DNA from: Pseudomonas sp.
GTDB taxonomy: Bacteria > Pseudomonadota > Gammaproteobacteria > Pseudomonadales > Pseudomonadaceae
Length of the DNA: 64,000 nucleotides
Direction: 5' to 3'
Assembly (NCBI RefSeq): GCF_002796985.1
Contig: NZ_PEKX01000008.1
Location: 62,001-126,000 of the forward strand
Positions within the stretch are counted from its first letter, which is position 1, and every line of letters starts with the position of its first letter. This document shows, piece by piece, positions 25,956 to 34,408 of this stretch. A program made the position numbers and the translations under genes. The notes beneath the pieces are model-generated. The model had not been told where the DNA came from. It ran no database searches and saw only the letters and a list, made by a program, of their open reading frames with translations.

Positions 25956-26705
25956 ATGGCAAGTCTGATTTCCAAATCCCTGTGGTTGGCCGGCGGCCTG
26001 GCCGCGACCGTGTTCTGGGCTGGCCTGGCGCAAGCCGGCATCGTGATTCAGGGGTCGCGTGTCGTCTATCCCGCCAAGGACCGGGAAGTCTCCATCAAGA
26101 TGACCAACATCGGTGAACAGCCGTCCCTGGTTCAGGCCTGGGTCGACAAGGGCAACGAAAAGCTTCCCGCCGACAAGGCCGATGGTCCCTTCCTGATCAC
26201 GCCTCCCATCACCCGTGTCGAAGCCAAGAAGGGGCAAACCCTGCGTCTGGTCTACACCGGCGATGATGCAGCCTCCAGAAAGCAGGAAACCGTATTCTGG
26301 CTGAACGTACTGGACGTTCCGCCCATGCCCAAGGATCAGGAATCCAACTTCCTGCAGGTCGCTGTGCGTTCGCGGATGAAGATCTTCTATCGCCCGGACG
26401 GTTTGGAGGGCAACCCAAACCAGGCCGCTGAAAACTTGAACTGGTCGGTCGTCCAGAACGGCACTGGTTACGTCATCCGCGCCCGCAACAACGGTGCATT
26501 CCACGTCTCGCTTGCCAGTGTTCAGCTTGTCGCTGGCGGCAGAAGTTACGACGTGCGCAAGGACGACGTGAAGATGGTCGCTCCGGGAAGCAGCATGGAT
26601 TTCCCTCTGCCGAGCCTCACGGGCCAACCGGGCGCCGGTGCGAAGGTCGACTATCAATGGGTAACGGACTACGGCGCATTGAGCCAGCACGAGAGCGCCC
26701 TCTGA
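25956..26705 (+). CDS. Periplasmic fimbrial chaperone (PapD/FimC type)
   Basis: A 249-residue chaperone with signal peptide and the immunoglobulin-like PapD signature: IVIQGSRVVYPAKDREVSIKM-type first strands, QAWVDKG, FLITPPITRVEAKKGQTLRL, and VFWLNVLDVPP. It stabilises pilins in the periplasm by donor-strand complementation and passes them to the usher downstream. Confidence 0.94.
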   Translation: MASLISKSLWLAGGLAATVFWAGLAQAGIVIQGSRVVYPAKDREVSIKMTNIGEQPSLVQAWVDKGNEKLPADKADGPFLITPPITRVEAKKGQTLRLVYTGDDAASRKQETVFWLNVLDVPPMPKDQESNFLQVAVRSRMKIFYRPDGLEGNPNQAAENLNWSVVQNGTGYVIRARNNGAFHVSLASVQLVAGGRSYDVRKDDVKMVAPGSSMDFPLPSLTGQPGAGAKVDYQWVTDYGALSQHESAL

Positions 26706-26835
26706 TACCCGCTACCTGAGCATGGCCGGATTGAGTCCGGCCAGTTGCATTCAACCTGACAAGGTTCCGCCGCCTGGCATTCCGCGCGGTAAGGATTTGT
26801 TCGTCCCGAGAAAGACGGACTACTGGAGAAAAACC

Positions 26836-29565
26836 ATGGATCTGAAGCACGGCACATACTTCCTGCAGTTCAGGCGGTCATCACTGGCTGCCGCAATCGC
26901 AGACCATGCGTCCTCGCCGGTCGCCGTTGGCTGCGGCCTGGTGGTGAGCGCCTTGCTGATGCTCGGAAGTGGCTCTGCCCTGGCGGCAGATACTGCCGAT
27001 AAGGGTACGTCCCCCAGCACTCTCCATGATTCACCCTCCTTCGCCGCGTTCAACCCCAACTTCTTCGACAATGGCGGCAGCAGCCCCAGCGTGGATGTCT
27101 CGCGCTTCGAGAATGGCACGCCGGTGGAGCCGGGCACCTACCGGCTGGACGTCTACGTCAATGATTCCTGGATCGGTCGCATGCCGATAACTGCCGTAGC
27201 CAATGGCAGCGGCAAGGATGCGACCTCCCGATATTGTGTCAAGGCGGCGCAATTCCCCGAGCTGGGCGTCGCTGTCAGCAAGCTGCCAGCAGAGAACCAG
27301 AAACTCATCACCGGTGACTGCGTTGACTTCGCCGCCGTCGTCCCGGACGGCAAGATCGACGTCGACCTCTCCGAACTGACGGCCCGTGTGTCCATTCCGC
27401 AGCTCTACGTTGGCCGTCAGGTCCGTGGCTACGTGGACCCGTCGCAATGGGACGGCGGAGTAACTGCCGGTTTCCTCAACTACGACACCAACCTGTATCG
27501 CACCGACAGCCACGGCTCCAATTCCACCCAGAGCTATGCCGGCATCAACGCCGGCATGAACCTGTCCGACTGGCGCCTGCGCTACAACGGCACCTACAAC
27601 CATGGCAAGACCGACGGTAGCCCAACGCAGAGCAGCTACCAGTCCATCAGCACTTATGCCCAGCGCGACATCACCAGCCTGAAGTCTCAGTTCACCGCGG
27701 GCCAGTATTACACTCCCAGCGACTTGTTCGATTCGGTGCCTTTCACCGGCGTCCAGCTGGCCAGCGACGACCGAATGCTCCCGGACTCCCAGCGCGGCTT
27801 CGCGCCAGATATTCGCGGTGTAGCCGAAACCAATGCGCGGGTGCGGATCAAGCAGGGTGAGAACGTCATCTACGAAACCACCGTGGCGCCCGGCCCATTC
27901 GAGATCAACGACCTGTTCAACACTGGCTACGCCGGCGACCTGACGGTAGAGATCACTGAAGCTGACGGTCGCGTGAAGTCCTTCCTGGTGCCCTATGCCT
28001 CCATTGGGCAACTGGTCCGCCCGGGCGTGTCCCGCTATAGCGCGACAGCCGGCCAATACCACGACAAGACCCTCGACCGTGAGCCGAACTTCGGCCAGGG
28101 CACTTACCAATACGGCCTCAACAACTTCATGACGGCGTACACCGGCGGCATCGTTGCCAACTCCTACCAGGCCGCCCAGGGTGGCCTCGCCTTCAGTACC
28201 CCGTTGGGGGCTTTAGCGGCAGACGTTACCCAGTCACATGCGACCGATCTGCCTACCGAGCGCTACGGCATCAAGCCCGACATGAGTGGCCAGAGCTACC
28301 GGCTGACCTACAGCAAGTTGCTGGAGGCCACCTCCACCAACATGACCATCGCGGCCTATCGCTTCAACAGTGAGAACTACTTGAGCTTGCAGGATTACGC
28401 CCAGGTGTGGGGCCGCTTGAGCGAGCGGTATGAGTTCGATCGACAGCGCAACCGCTACCAACTGACCCTCAACCAGCCAGTGGGCGAGCGCAGTTCCTTG
28501 TATTTCAGCGGCTCCAAGCAGAACTACTGGAACCGCAGCGATACCGACACCAGTTTCCAGGCCGGCTACAGCACTGGTTTCAGCTGGGGAACAGTCAACC
28601 TGAGTGCGTCGCGGACCAGCGTTGGCCGTTCGGTCAGCAACGGCAGAAATGACCAGAATGACAACCTGAACAGCGGTGACTACCAGAATACCTACATGCT
28701 CAGTGTCAACGTTCCAATTGGCACGGACAGTGGCAACCCCCTGTCGTTGACGACCAACGTCAACGCCACAGACAACAAGAACAACGCGGTCCAGACCACG
28801 CTCAGTGGCACCACGGGGGAACAACGCCAGCTCAGCTATTCCGTGTATGGCTCTGGCAACAAGACCGATGGTGATCGCAAGTACAACGGCGGCGGTAGCG
28901 TCACCTACAACTCGCCATACGCCGTCTACAACGCCAACGCCAGTGGCGGCGATGGCTACAAACAAGCGGGCGTGGGCGCGCGCGGCTCCATCGTCGTACA
29001 CCCCGGCGGTATCAACTTCAGCCAGAACCAGGGTGAGACCCTCGCCGTCCTCGAGGCCAAGGGTGCCGAAGGCGCGGCCATCAACTCCAACGTCGGCGCC
29101 AAGGTGGCCAGCAATGGCTATGCCGTCGTGGGCGGCCTGACCCCATATCGCCAGAACGATATCGAGATCGACCCTAAAGGCACCTCCAAGGATGTCGAAC
29201 TGCAGGTTACTTCCCAGAGTGTGGCGCCGCGCTTCGGCTCCATCGTCATGCTCAAGTACCCGACCGTGAGCGGTGTGGCGGTGCTGATGACCGTGAAGCG
29301 AGACGACGGTGAGGTTATCCCTCTGGGAGCCGAGGTGCTGGATGCCAAGGGTAATAGCCTGTCCATGGTGGGGCAGGGCGGCCGCATCTTCCTGCGGGGC
29401 TTGGAGCCTGCGGGAGAGTTGATGGTGAAGTGGGGGGAGGGCTCCGGGCAGCGTTGCCAAATCGATTACCAGTTGCCGCTTAACAGCAGCAAAGACACGT
29501 CGTTCCTAAAGGCCGATGCGACGTGCCGGGCAGTCCTGGAAAAGCCTGCAGTGGCTCTGAGGTGA
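26836..29565 (+). CDS. Outer-membrane fimbrial usher (FimD type)
   Basis: A 909-residue usher: long signal region, N-terminal chaperone-binding domain (FNPNFFDNGGSSPSVDVSRF, PGTYRLDVYVN), the 24-strand barrel with a plug, and C-terminal domains ending with a Cys pair (GQRCQIDYQL ... DATCRAV). The ATG at 26836 after GGAGAAAAACC is chosen; the open frame runs further up into the intergenic. The unusually long pre-signal stretch (first ~45 residues before LALAADT-like cleavage) resembles an extended signal peptide. Confidence 0.93.
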   Translation: MDLKHGTYFLQFRRSSLAAAIADHASSPVAVGCGLVVSALLMLGSGSALAADTADKGTSPSTLHDSPSFAAFNPNFFDNGGSSPSVDVSRFENGTPVEPGTYRLDVYVNDSWIGRMPITAVANGSGKDATSRYCVKAAQFPELGVAVSKLPAENQKLITGDCVDFAAVVPDGKIDVDLSELTARVSIPQLYVGRQVRGYVDPSQWDGGVTAGFLNYDTNLYRTDSHGSNSTQSYAGINAGMNLSDWRLRYNGTYNHGKTDGSPTQSSYQSISTYAQRDITSLKSQFTAGQYYTPSDLFDSVPFTGVQLASDDRMLPDSQRGFAPDIRGVAETNARVRIKQGENVIYETTVAPGPFEINDLFNTGYAGDLTVEITEADGRVKSFLVPYASIGQLVRPGVSRYSATAGQYHDKTLDREPNFGQGTYQYGLNNFMTAYTGGIVANSYQAAQGGLAFSTPLGALAADVTQSHATDLPTERYGIKPDMSGQSYRLTYSKLLEATSTNMTIAAYRFNSENYLSLQDYAQVWGRLSERYEFDRQRNRYQLTLNQPVGERSSLYFSGSKQNYWNRSDTDTSFQAGYSTGFSWGTVNLSASRTSVGRSVSNGRNDQNDNLNSGDYQNTYMLSVNVPIGTDSGNPLSLTTNVNATDNKNNAVQTTLSGTTGEQRQLSYSVYGSGNKTDGDRKYNGGGSVTYNSPYAVYNANASGGDGYKQAGVGARGSIVVHPGGINFSQNQGETLAVLEAKGAEGAAINSNVGAKVASNGYAVVGGLTPYRQNDIEIDPKGTSKDVELQVTSQSVAPRFGSIVMLKYPTVSGVAVLMTVKRDDGEVIPLGAEVLDAKGNSLSMVGQGGRIFLRGLEPAGELMVKWGEGSGQRCQIDYQLPLNSSKDTSFLKADATCRAVLEKPAVALR

Positions 29566-29707
29566 TTTACAGAATATCTCCGCTGAGGGGCTGATGCCAT
29601 ATTTCTGTAACAAGTATATTGAAAAGTAATTTCTATTATTTCTCTGAAATTGATACTTGGCTTCTGGACTTTGTACGGTCGATTTTTGTTTTGGTTTGGG
29701 GGTTAAG

Positions 29708-30730
29708 ATGAGTAGGTTTATATTAATAATTGCGCTTTCTGTAGTTTCAATGAAAGTCTTTGCTGTCAATGGTTGTGTCGCGTATTCGGGGTTGCCCAAT
29801 ATAATTTCTTATCCGGGGGCAGTTGCCGTTTCATCAACATTGAAATATGGTGACCTGATACCAGGTACGCAGCGGCCGTTCTCAGTTTCAGGTGTTTGTA
29901 AGTTAGGGGCGAATTCTCCTGGAGCCCCGTTAACTGTTCAGATTGGAAGTAATATCGTAATCTGCACTATGACTGGCGGCTCCACGGAGATATCCCCGGG
30001 AATATACTCAACTGGAGTAACGGGGGTGGGGATGCGTGCGCGCGATAGTGCAGGCAATGCTATCTCTAATGCTACCTCACAGGCTTGCGCTTCTAGGATT
30101 TCCACTATTGGCTCCGGTGGTTCCTACAATTTTTCAGGAACTCTCGAACTGGTCAGGACGTCAGGAGCTATTCCGTCCGGTGCGACTTTGACGAAAGCTA
30201 ATACACAATGGGCCTTTGGTGTATACAATACAGGCTTGGTTCTAAATAGCGACAACGGAAATATTTCTACGGGGAGTAGTAGTGTTTCAGCTTCGGGGAA
30301 TATCGTGTTCCGATCGCTTACCTGTAAAGTCACTGCGCCGGCAGTGGTTACGTTGAAACAAACGCGATTGGCTTACTTTGTGAGTGTCGGAGATGTTGCA
30401 GGCTCAACTCCATTCAATATTGGCTTGCAATGCGACGACAACGCGACGGTTGGCATGACTATGGATGCAGCCCCAGGGTATAACGTTGTAGACCCTTCTA
30501 CCGGGGTAATAGGGATTTCCCAGCAAGCGGGTAGTGCCAAAGGTTTCGGTCTACAAATCACGCGGGGTGATGGTTCAAATATGCCATTTCAGAAGCGTGT
30601 GCTTATGGGGGCTGCCGTTGCAAATGTCACGTCGAATTATGGGTTCAGTGCTCAGTACAGAAAAATATCCTCGACAACTTCTCCAGGGTTGCTCAGCAGC
30701 GCTCTCGTCCTCACCATGGACTATCAGTAG
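29708..30730 (+). CDS. Putative fimbrial tip adhesin, low G+C
   Basis: A 340-residue protein with signal peptide MSRFILIIALSVVSMKVFA. Its position after the usher and two-domain build fit a tip adhesin: an N-terminal lectin-like half and a C-terminal pilin-like half starting near IVFRSLTCKVTAPAVVTL and ending ALVLTMDYQ. I cannot match the N-terminal half to a named family. Codon use is very unlike neighbours: the 60 bases at 29701-29760 hold 18 G/C, against about two thirds in most of the window. Likely horizontally acquired or fast evolving. Confidence 0.75.
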   Translation: MSRFILIIALSVVSMKVFAVNGCVAYSGLPNIISYPGAVAVSSTLKYGDLIPGTQRPFSVSGVCKLGANSPGAPLTVQIGSNIVICTMTGGSTEISPGIYSTGVTGVGMRARDSAGNAISNATSQACASRISTIGSGGSYNFSGTLELVRTSGAIPSGATLTKANTQWAFGVYNTGLVLNSDNGNISTGSSSVSASGNIVFRSLTCKVTAPAVVTLKQTRLAYFVSVGDVAGSTPFNIGLQCDDNATVGMTMDAAPGYNVVDPSTGVIGISQQAGSAKGFGLQITRGDGSNMPFQKRVLMGAAVANVTSNYGFSAQYRKISSTTSPGLLSSALVLTMDYQ

Positions 30731-30769
30731 TTGTTATCAATAAGTTTTATTTGAGTGAAATGGTTTTCG

Positions 30770-30919
30770 ATGCCTTGGTGGAAAGGTATCGCTCATTGGT
30801 GTTTGGTTGGCTTGGTTGTTTTCTATATTTTTGTGTATGTAAGCTTTCAGAAATTTCAAATTTTTAATGCGATGTTTCCCTGTGTTAATTGCGTTGATCC
30901 GATATTTTTAACGCGATGA
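30770..30919 (+). CDS. Possible 49-residue small membrane protein
   Basis: An ATG-to-TGA frame in the A+T-rich gap after the adhesin encodes a peptide starting MPWWKGIAHW, with one hydrophobic stretch (WCLVGLVVFYIFVYV) and a CVNC pair near the end. The ribosome site is weak (GAGTG). It may be real or chance in low-G+C DNA. Confidence 0.25.
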   Translation: MPWWKGIAHWCLVGLVVFYIFVYVSFQKFQIFNAMFPCVNCVDPIFLTR

Positions 30920-31021
30920 GGGGTTTATGTTCTTTCTACTCATAAGCGGTCAGTCAAATCTTTGTTTGTCTAGGTTGGTATGGGTAATTGCAGGGTTATA
31001 ACTTAAAAAGGAATCTCATGA

Positions 31022-31525
31022 ATGAAGATGCTACTCGCAGCGGGTATCTTATGCAGTTTAGCGACCGGAACATTCGCCTACGATGCTCAAGTGAACATTG
31101 GGGGAGAGGTCACCACCGAATCCTGCAAGATCAACAACTCCACCACCGAGCCGGTGTCGATTGATGTTCCGCTGAGCAGCATCAACATCAGCGCATTGCC
31201 ATCGGTGGGTAGTTGGGCGCAGAACACCAAGTTCGTAGTGTCCCTGACCGATTGTCCCGGTGCGGTCAATGTCGTCTGGGAGAAGTTCGCCAACGTCGAT
31301 GAGAGCACTGGCGCGTTGATCAACACTGTCGCCGGCGGCACCAATGCGCAGATTCGGGTACTGGACCGAAGCTTCACGCCGATCAATATGAACAACGACA
31401 CCGGTATCGCGGTAACCACCACGTCGGCGGATCTGCCGTATTACGCGCAGTACTACGCGAAGGTAGCCCCGGTAACGCCGGGCAAGATTTCCACCTTCGG
31501 TTACATCAGCCTGTATTACCAGTGA
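31022..31525 (+). CDS. Type 1-like fimbrial subunit, second copy
   Basis: A 167-residue pilin paralogous to the first gene of the cluster: signal peptide MKMLLAAGILCSLATGTFA, YDAQVNIGGEVTTESCKI, second Cys in SLTDCPGAVN, and C-terminal GKISTFGYISLYYQ. AAAAAGGA lies just upstream. An out-of-frame ATG sits at 31018, overlapping as ATGAATG. G+C returns to the local norm within this gene, unlike the adhesin. It could be an alternative major subunit or an adaptor. Confidence 0.88.
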   Translation: MKMLLAAGILCSLATGTFAYDAQVNIGGEVTTESCKINNSTTEPVSIDVPLSSINISALPSVGSWAQNTKFVVSLTDCPGAVNVVWEKFANVDESTGALINTVAGGTNAQIRVLDRSFTPINMNNDTGIAVTTTSADLPYYAQYYAKVAPVTPGKISTFGYISLYYQ

Positions 31526-31571
31526 TAGGCAGTTAACATCTGGCGCGTCATTCGGCGCTGGGTACGGCAAA

Positions 31572-31601
31572 GAAAAAGGCGTCCTTCGGGCGCCTTTTTC
31601 G
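31572..31601. terminator. Bidirectional terminator with UUCG loop
   Basis: GAAAAAGGCG stem with CTTCGG-type loop and CGCCTTTTTC on the other side, with A/T tracts on both flanks. It lies between the convergent pilin and lytic transglycosylase genes and can serve both strands. Confidence 0.88.
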
Positions 31602-31610
31602 TTCTCTTCG

Positions 31611-32873
31611 TCAGTTCGCGTTACGCAATTGCCGTAGCAGTGCCGGGGTGGGGTATCCGTCGGCTGGCTGGTCGATGGTCTGCTGGAAGGCGCGAATGGC
31701 CTTGCGCGTATTGGCGCCGATGATGCCGTCAACCGCGCCGGGGGCAAGGCCGCGATCGGTCAGGGTCTGTTGCAGCTCAATGCGTTCACTGCGGCTCAAC
31801 TGGGCGTCTTGCACTGGCCAGCGTCCGGCCAACTGGCCGCCGCCCTTGAAGCTGTCGGCCAGCAGGCCCACAGCCAGGGCGTAGGAGGTGGAGTTGTTGT
31901 ACTTGAGGATGGCGCGGAAGTTGTCCGTCACCAGGAACGCCGGGCCGCGGTAGCCCGCCGGCAGAACCAGGGAGACACTCGCCTGTGGGTCACTGGGCAA
32001 GGTGCCGCTGGCCGGCCGTACGCCTTGGCGCAGCCATTCGGCCATGGGTTTGCGGATGCTCATCTCCGCGAGCGAGTAGTCGAAGCCCTGCGGTAGGCGC
32101 ACCTCGAAACCCCAGGTCTGGCCACGTTGCCAGCCGGAAGTCTTCAGGTAGTTGGCAGTGGAGGCCAGGGCATCGGAGGAGGAACCCCAGATGTCGCGCC
32201 GGCCATCGCCGTCGAAATCCACGGCGTATTGGTTGTAGGTGGTCGGGATGAACTGGGTCTGGCCCATGGCGCCGGCCCAGGAGCCGATCATGTTGCTGGC
32301 TGGCACGTCGCCGTGCTGAATGATTCGCAGCGCCGCGAGCAGTTGGTCGCGGCCAAAGTCCGGGCGACGGCCTTCGTAGGCCAGGGTAGCGAGGGAGCGG
32401 ATGACGTTCTTGCTGCCCATCTGCTGGCCGAAGTTGCTTTCCATGCCCCAGATCGCCACCACGGCTTCGCGGTCGACACCATAGGTGATTTCGATGCGTT
32501 GCAGCACTTCGGCGTTTTCCAGCGTCCGGCCTTGGCCGTTGTGCACTCGCGCGGGGGAGACGGCGCTCTCCAGATACTGCCAGATGGGGCGGCTGAACTC
32601 GGGTTGGCTGCGGTCGGCGGTGACCACCGACTCGTCTGGTTCGATCCCTTGGAAAGCCCGGTCGAACGTCTGCGCGCTGATGCCAGCGGCGAGCGCCTGC
32701 GTGCGGAAGCCGTCACGCCATTGGGCGAAGCTCTGCGCCGGTTGCGCGTGTTCGGCTTCGGAGATTTTGGCCGGCGGCTCGGTGCAGGAAGTCAGCAGAC
32801 CAAAGCTGGCCAGGGACAGAACGGCGGCGAGCAGACAGCGTTGGCCGACAACAGATGAAACAGGCTTGCGCAT
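31611..32873 (-). CDS. Lytic murein transglycosylase with peptidoglycan-binding domain
   Basis: A 420-residue MltB-family lipoprotein: signal ending LLTSC, transglycosylase domain with AIWGMESNFGQQMG (catalytic Glu), GSWAGAMGQTQFIPTTY and AVDFDGDGRRDIWG, then a C-terminal PG_binding_1 domain (LQQTLTDRGLAPGAVDGIIG, TRKAIRAFQQ). The ATG at 32873 is preceded by GAGGAGA. It is a paralogue of the sltB1/mltB gene at 19.5 kb, which lacks the PG-binding domain. Confidence 0.92.
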   Translation of the reverse strand: MRKPVSSVVGQRCLLAAVLSLASFGLLTSCTEPPAKISEAEHAQPAQSFAQWRDGFRTQALAAGISAQTFDRAFQGIEPDESVVTADRSQPEFSRPIWQYLESAVSPARVHNGQGRTLENAEVLQRIEITYGVDREAVVAIWGMESNFGQQMGSKNVIRSLATLAYEGRRPDFGRDQLLAALRIIQHGDVPASNMIGSWAGAMGQTQFIPTTYNQYAVDFDGDGRRDIWGSSSDALASTANYLKTSGWQRGQTWGFEVRLPQGFDYSLAEMSIRKPMAEWLRQGVRPASGTLPSDPQASVSLVLPAGYRGPAFLVTDNFRAILKYNNSTSYALAVGLLADSFKGGGQLAGRWPVQDAQLSRSERIELQQTLTDRGLAPGAVDGIIGANTRKAIRAFQQTIDQPADGYPTPALLRQLRNAN

Positions 32874-33034
32874 TGCTCTCCTCGGGAACTGGCAGGCGAG
32901 GGGCCACCTTAGCATGGCCACTGTGACGCGTCTGCGTTGGGCAGAAGCGGCGGGTGTGGAGATTCGATGGCGTGGGCGGGTGAAAATTCCCATGGTGAAG
33001 GGACGCTTGTCGGGCGGTGCACCGGATAGCCCTT

Positions 33035-33114
33035 GCAGGAGCGGATGTATCCGCGATCCGCCGGGAAGCCGTCGCGATGGGGCTGGGCCATCGCGGACGG
33101 AGTCCGCTCCTACG
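33035..33114. repeat. Inverted repeat pair, GGAGCGGAnnnnnTCCGCGA type
   Basis: Units GCAGGAGCGGATGTATCCGC (from 33035) and the inverted TCGCGGACGGAGTCCGCTCC (from 33091) face each other between two minus-strand genes. This is a third flavour of the Pseudomonas palindromic repeats seen in the window. Confidence 0.75.
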
Positions 33115-33155
33115 CCAACGAGCACAGGATGTTCGCAGGTGGGTTGGTGCAGCGG

Positions 33156-33455
33156 CTATTGCCGGGGCTTGCTGGCGGTTTCCTGATCGACCTTGGGAGC
33201 GTTCTGGTCCAGCTCCTTGAGCATGTCGTCGTAGGCGGCACAGTCGTCCGGACGCTGTTCGCTGGAGCGGGCCTTGTTCATTTTCGCGAGCTTTTCGTTG
33301 AGCTTCTGGGCGCGCTGGGGATCGCTGCGAGTGACTTCGGTGACCTTGGCGGCGACTTGCTTGCCCTTGGCTTCGGCTTCCTGTTCGGAGCAGAACGCAT
33401 GGGCGGACAGGCTGAAGGGGAGGGCGAGTATGGCGATGATAAGCGCGGCTTTCAT
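33156..33455 (-). CDS. Small periplasmic hypothetical protein
   Basis: A 99-residue protein with a clear signal peptide (MKAALIIAILALPFSLSAHA) and a charged helical mature part containing two cysteines (AFCSEQEAEAKGKQVAAKV ... PDDCAAYDDMLKEL). GGAGG precedes the ATG. No family recognised; related small secreted proteins occur in other pseudomonads. Confidence 0.7.
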   Translation of the reverse strand: MKAALIIAILALPFSLSAHAFCSEQEAEAKGKQVAAKVTEVTRSDPQRAQKLNEKLAKMNKARSSEQRPDDCAAYDDMLKELDQNAPKVDQETASKPRQ

Positions 33456-33527
33456 GGTTGGACCTCCAGGTGCGTGGCTGTCCGGTTGAAAGCGAGAGGG
33501 CGGGGTGGTTCAGGTTTTCTGAGGTTT

Positions 33528-33680
33528 TCAGGCCACCAGAAGCGAAGAAGCCTCCCAATTTCGGGAGGCTTCGCGGCGGTAGCTGCCTTTGCCTTTGAGT
33601 GGTTGTTCCTGGCGGCTGCGGAACAGCGGTTGTGCGACCAGGGACTTGGCCTTGTTCGGCCGTTTGGATTTCTTCGCCAT
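33528..33680 (-). CDS. arfA: Alternative ribosome-rescue factor A
   Basis: A 50-residue basic protein. It shows the ArfA pattern: PLFRSRQEQPLKGKGSYRR followed by NWEAS, matching E. coli ArfA (PLFRQR ... KGKGSY ... GNWEAS). ArfA recruits RF2 to ribosomes stalled on messages without a stop codon when tmRNA fails. The ATG at 33680 follows GAGGAAAG; upstream in-frame residues are non-native. The 3' end of the gene forms a strong hairpin, as in enterobacterial arfA, which makes the message itself non-stop and tmRNA-controlled. Confidence 0.85.
   Translation of the reverse strand: MAKKSKRPNKAKSLVAQPLFRSRQEQPLKGKGSYRREASRNWEASSLLVA
33547..33572 (-). terminator. Hairpin inside the 3' end of arfA
   Basis: A perfect 10-bp stem (GAAGCCTCCC / GGGAGGCTTC, 6-base loop) sits within the last codons of arfA and is followed on the minus strand by T-rich TTCTTCGCTTCT, before the arfA stop codon. 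It can act as an early terminator or RNase III site. Confidence 0.75.
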
Positions 33681-33869
33681 CTGTCTTTCCTCGTGCGGTT
33701 TGCTTCCCGAGCGCCGGCTCAGTGCCGGCGCGGGCATCTTCCGCCTATCTGGCACGCTTGTCCATGCCGCTGGCCACCGGCGGGCAGACCAAGGTCGCAC
33801 TGCGTCATTCGGGGCTAATCTGGGGCGGCGGACCTTTCTGGCATAACAGACAAGAACGAGGAAACGGTG

Positions 33870-34220
33870 ATGAAGTTTCTCTGCATGATCTATTTCGACG
33901 AACGCAAGGTGGCGGAAATGCCTGAGGCGGAGCTACGCGGCATCGTCGACGAGTGCATGACATACAGCGAGCAGCTGCGGCGCAGCGGCCACTACATTGC
34001 GGCCAATGCACTGCTGCCGACGCCGACCGGGCGTACTCTGCGCGGGCAGGGTGAAAAGCTCATCGTTACCGATGGGCCGTTTGCCGAGACACGAGAGCAG
34101 CTGGGCGGCTTCTACCTGATCGAGGCGCAGAGCCTGGAGGAAGCCGAGCGTATCGCCGCGAAGATTCCGCCGGGGCGGCTGGGGGGTGTGGAGGTGCGGC
34201 AGGTGCGCGAGTGGGAGTGA
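33870..34220 (+). CDS. YCII-related (DGPF) domain protein
   Basis: A 116-residue protein beginning MKFLCMIYFDERKVAEM and carrying the signature VTDGPFAETREQLGGFYLIEA. DGPF-domain proteins are often encoded near ECF sigma factors, but none is seen here. GAGGAAA precedes the ATG; an in-frame GTG one codon earlier is the alternative. Enzymatic role unknown. Confidence 0.87.
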   Translation: MKFLCMIYFDERKVAEMPEAELRGIVDECMTYSEQLRRSGHYIAANALLPTPTGRTLRGQGEKLIVTDGPFAETREQLGGFYLIEAQSLEEAERIAAKIPPGRLGGVEVRQVREWE

Positions 34221-34232
34221 GGCCGTATGCGG

Positions 34233-34255
34233 TTCGCGAGCAAGCTCGCTCCTGC
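34233..34255. repeat. Single REP-like element
   Basis: One copy of the 23-base unit (TTCGCGAGCAAGCTCGCTCC followed by TGC) without an obvious opposing partner, just after the YCII gene. Confidence 0.8.
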
Positions 34256-34377
34256 CGATAGCGCGGAGGTGTCGTTAACAGGGGCGTGATCGCGGACGTG
34301 GCCTGCCTGCAATGTGCCAGCGGTAGCGGATTCATCCGAAATCCATCGCGGGGCGAACGTTTGTAGGATGGGGCAAA

Positions 34378-34401
34378 GCGATACCCATCGCTGGGTATCG
34401 C
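34378..34401. repeat. GCGATACCCA hairpin
   Basis: A perfect 10-bp stem GCGATACCCA / TGGGTATCGC with a TCGC loop, directly downstream of holA on its strand. It may also terminate the leuS-lptE-holA message. It is another common Pseudomonas intergenic palindrome. Confidence 0.7.
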
Positions 34402-34408
34402 GGCGGGA

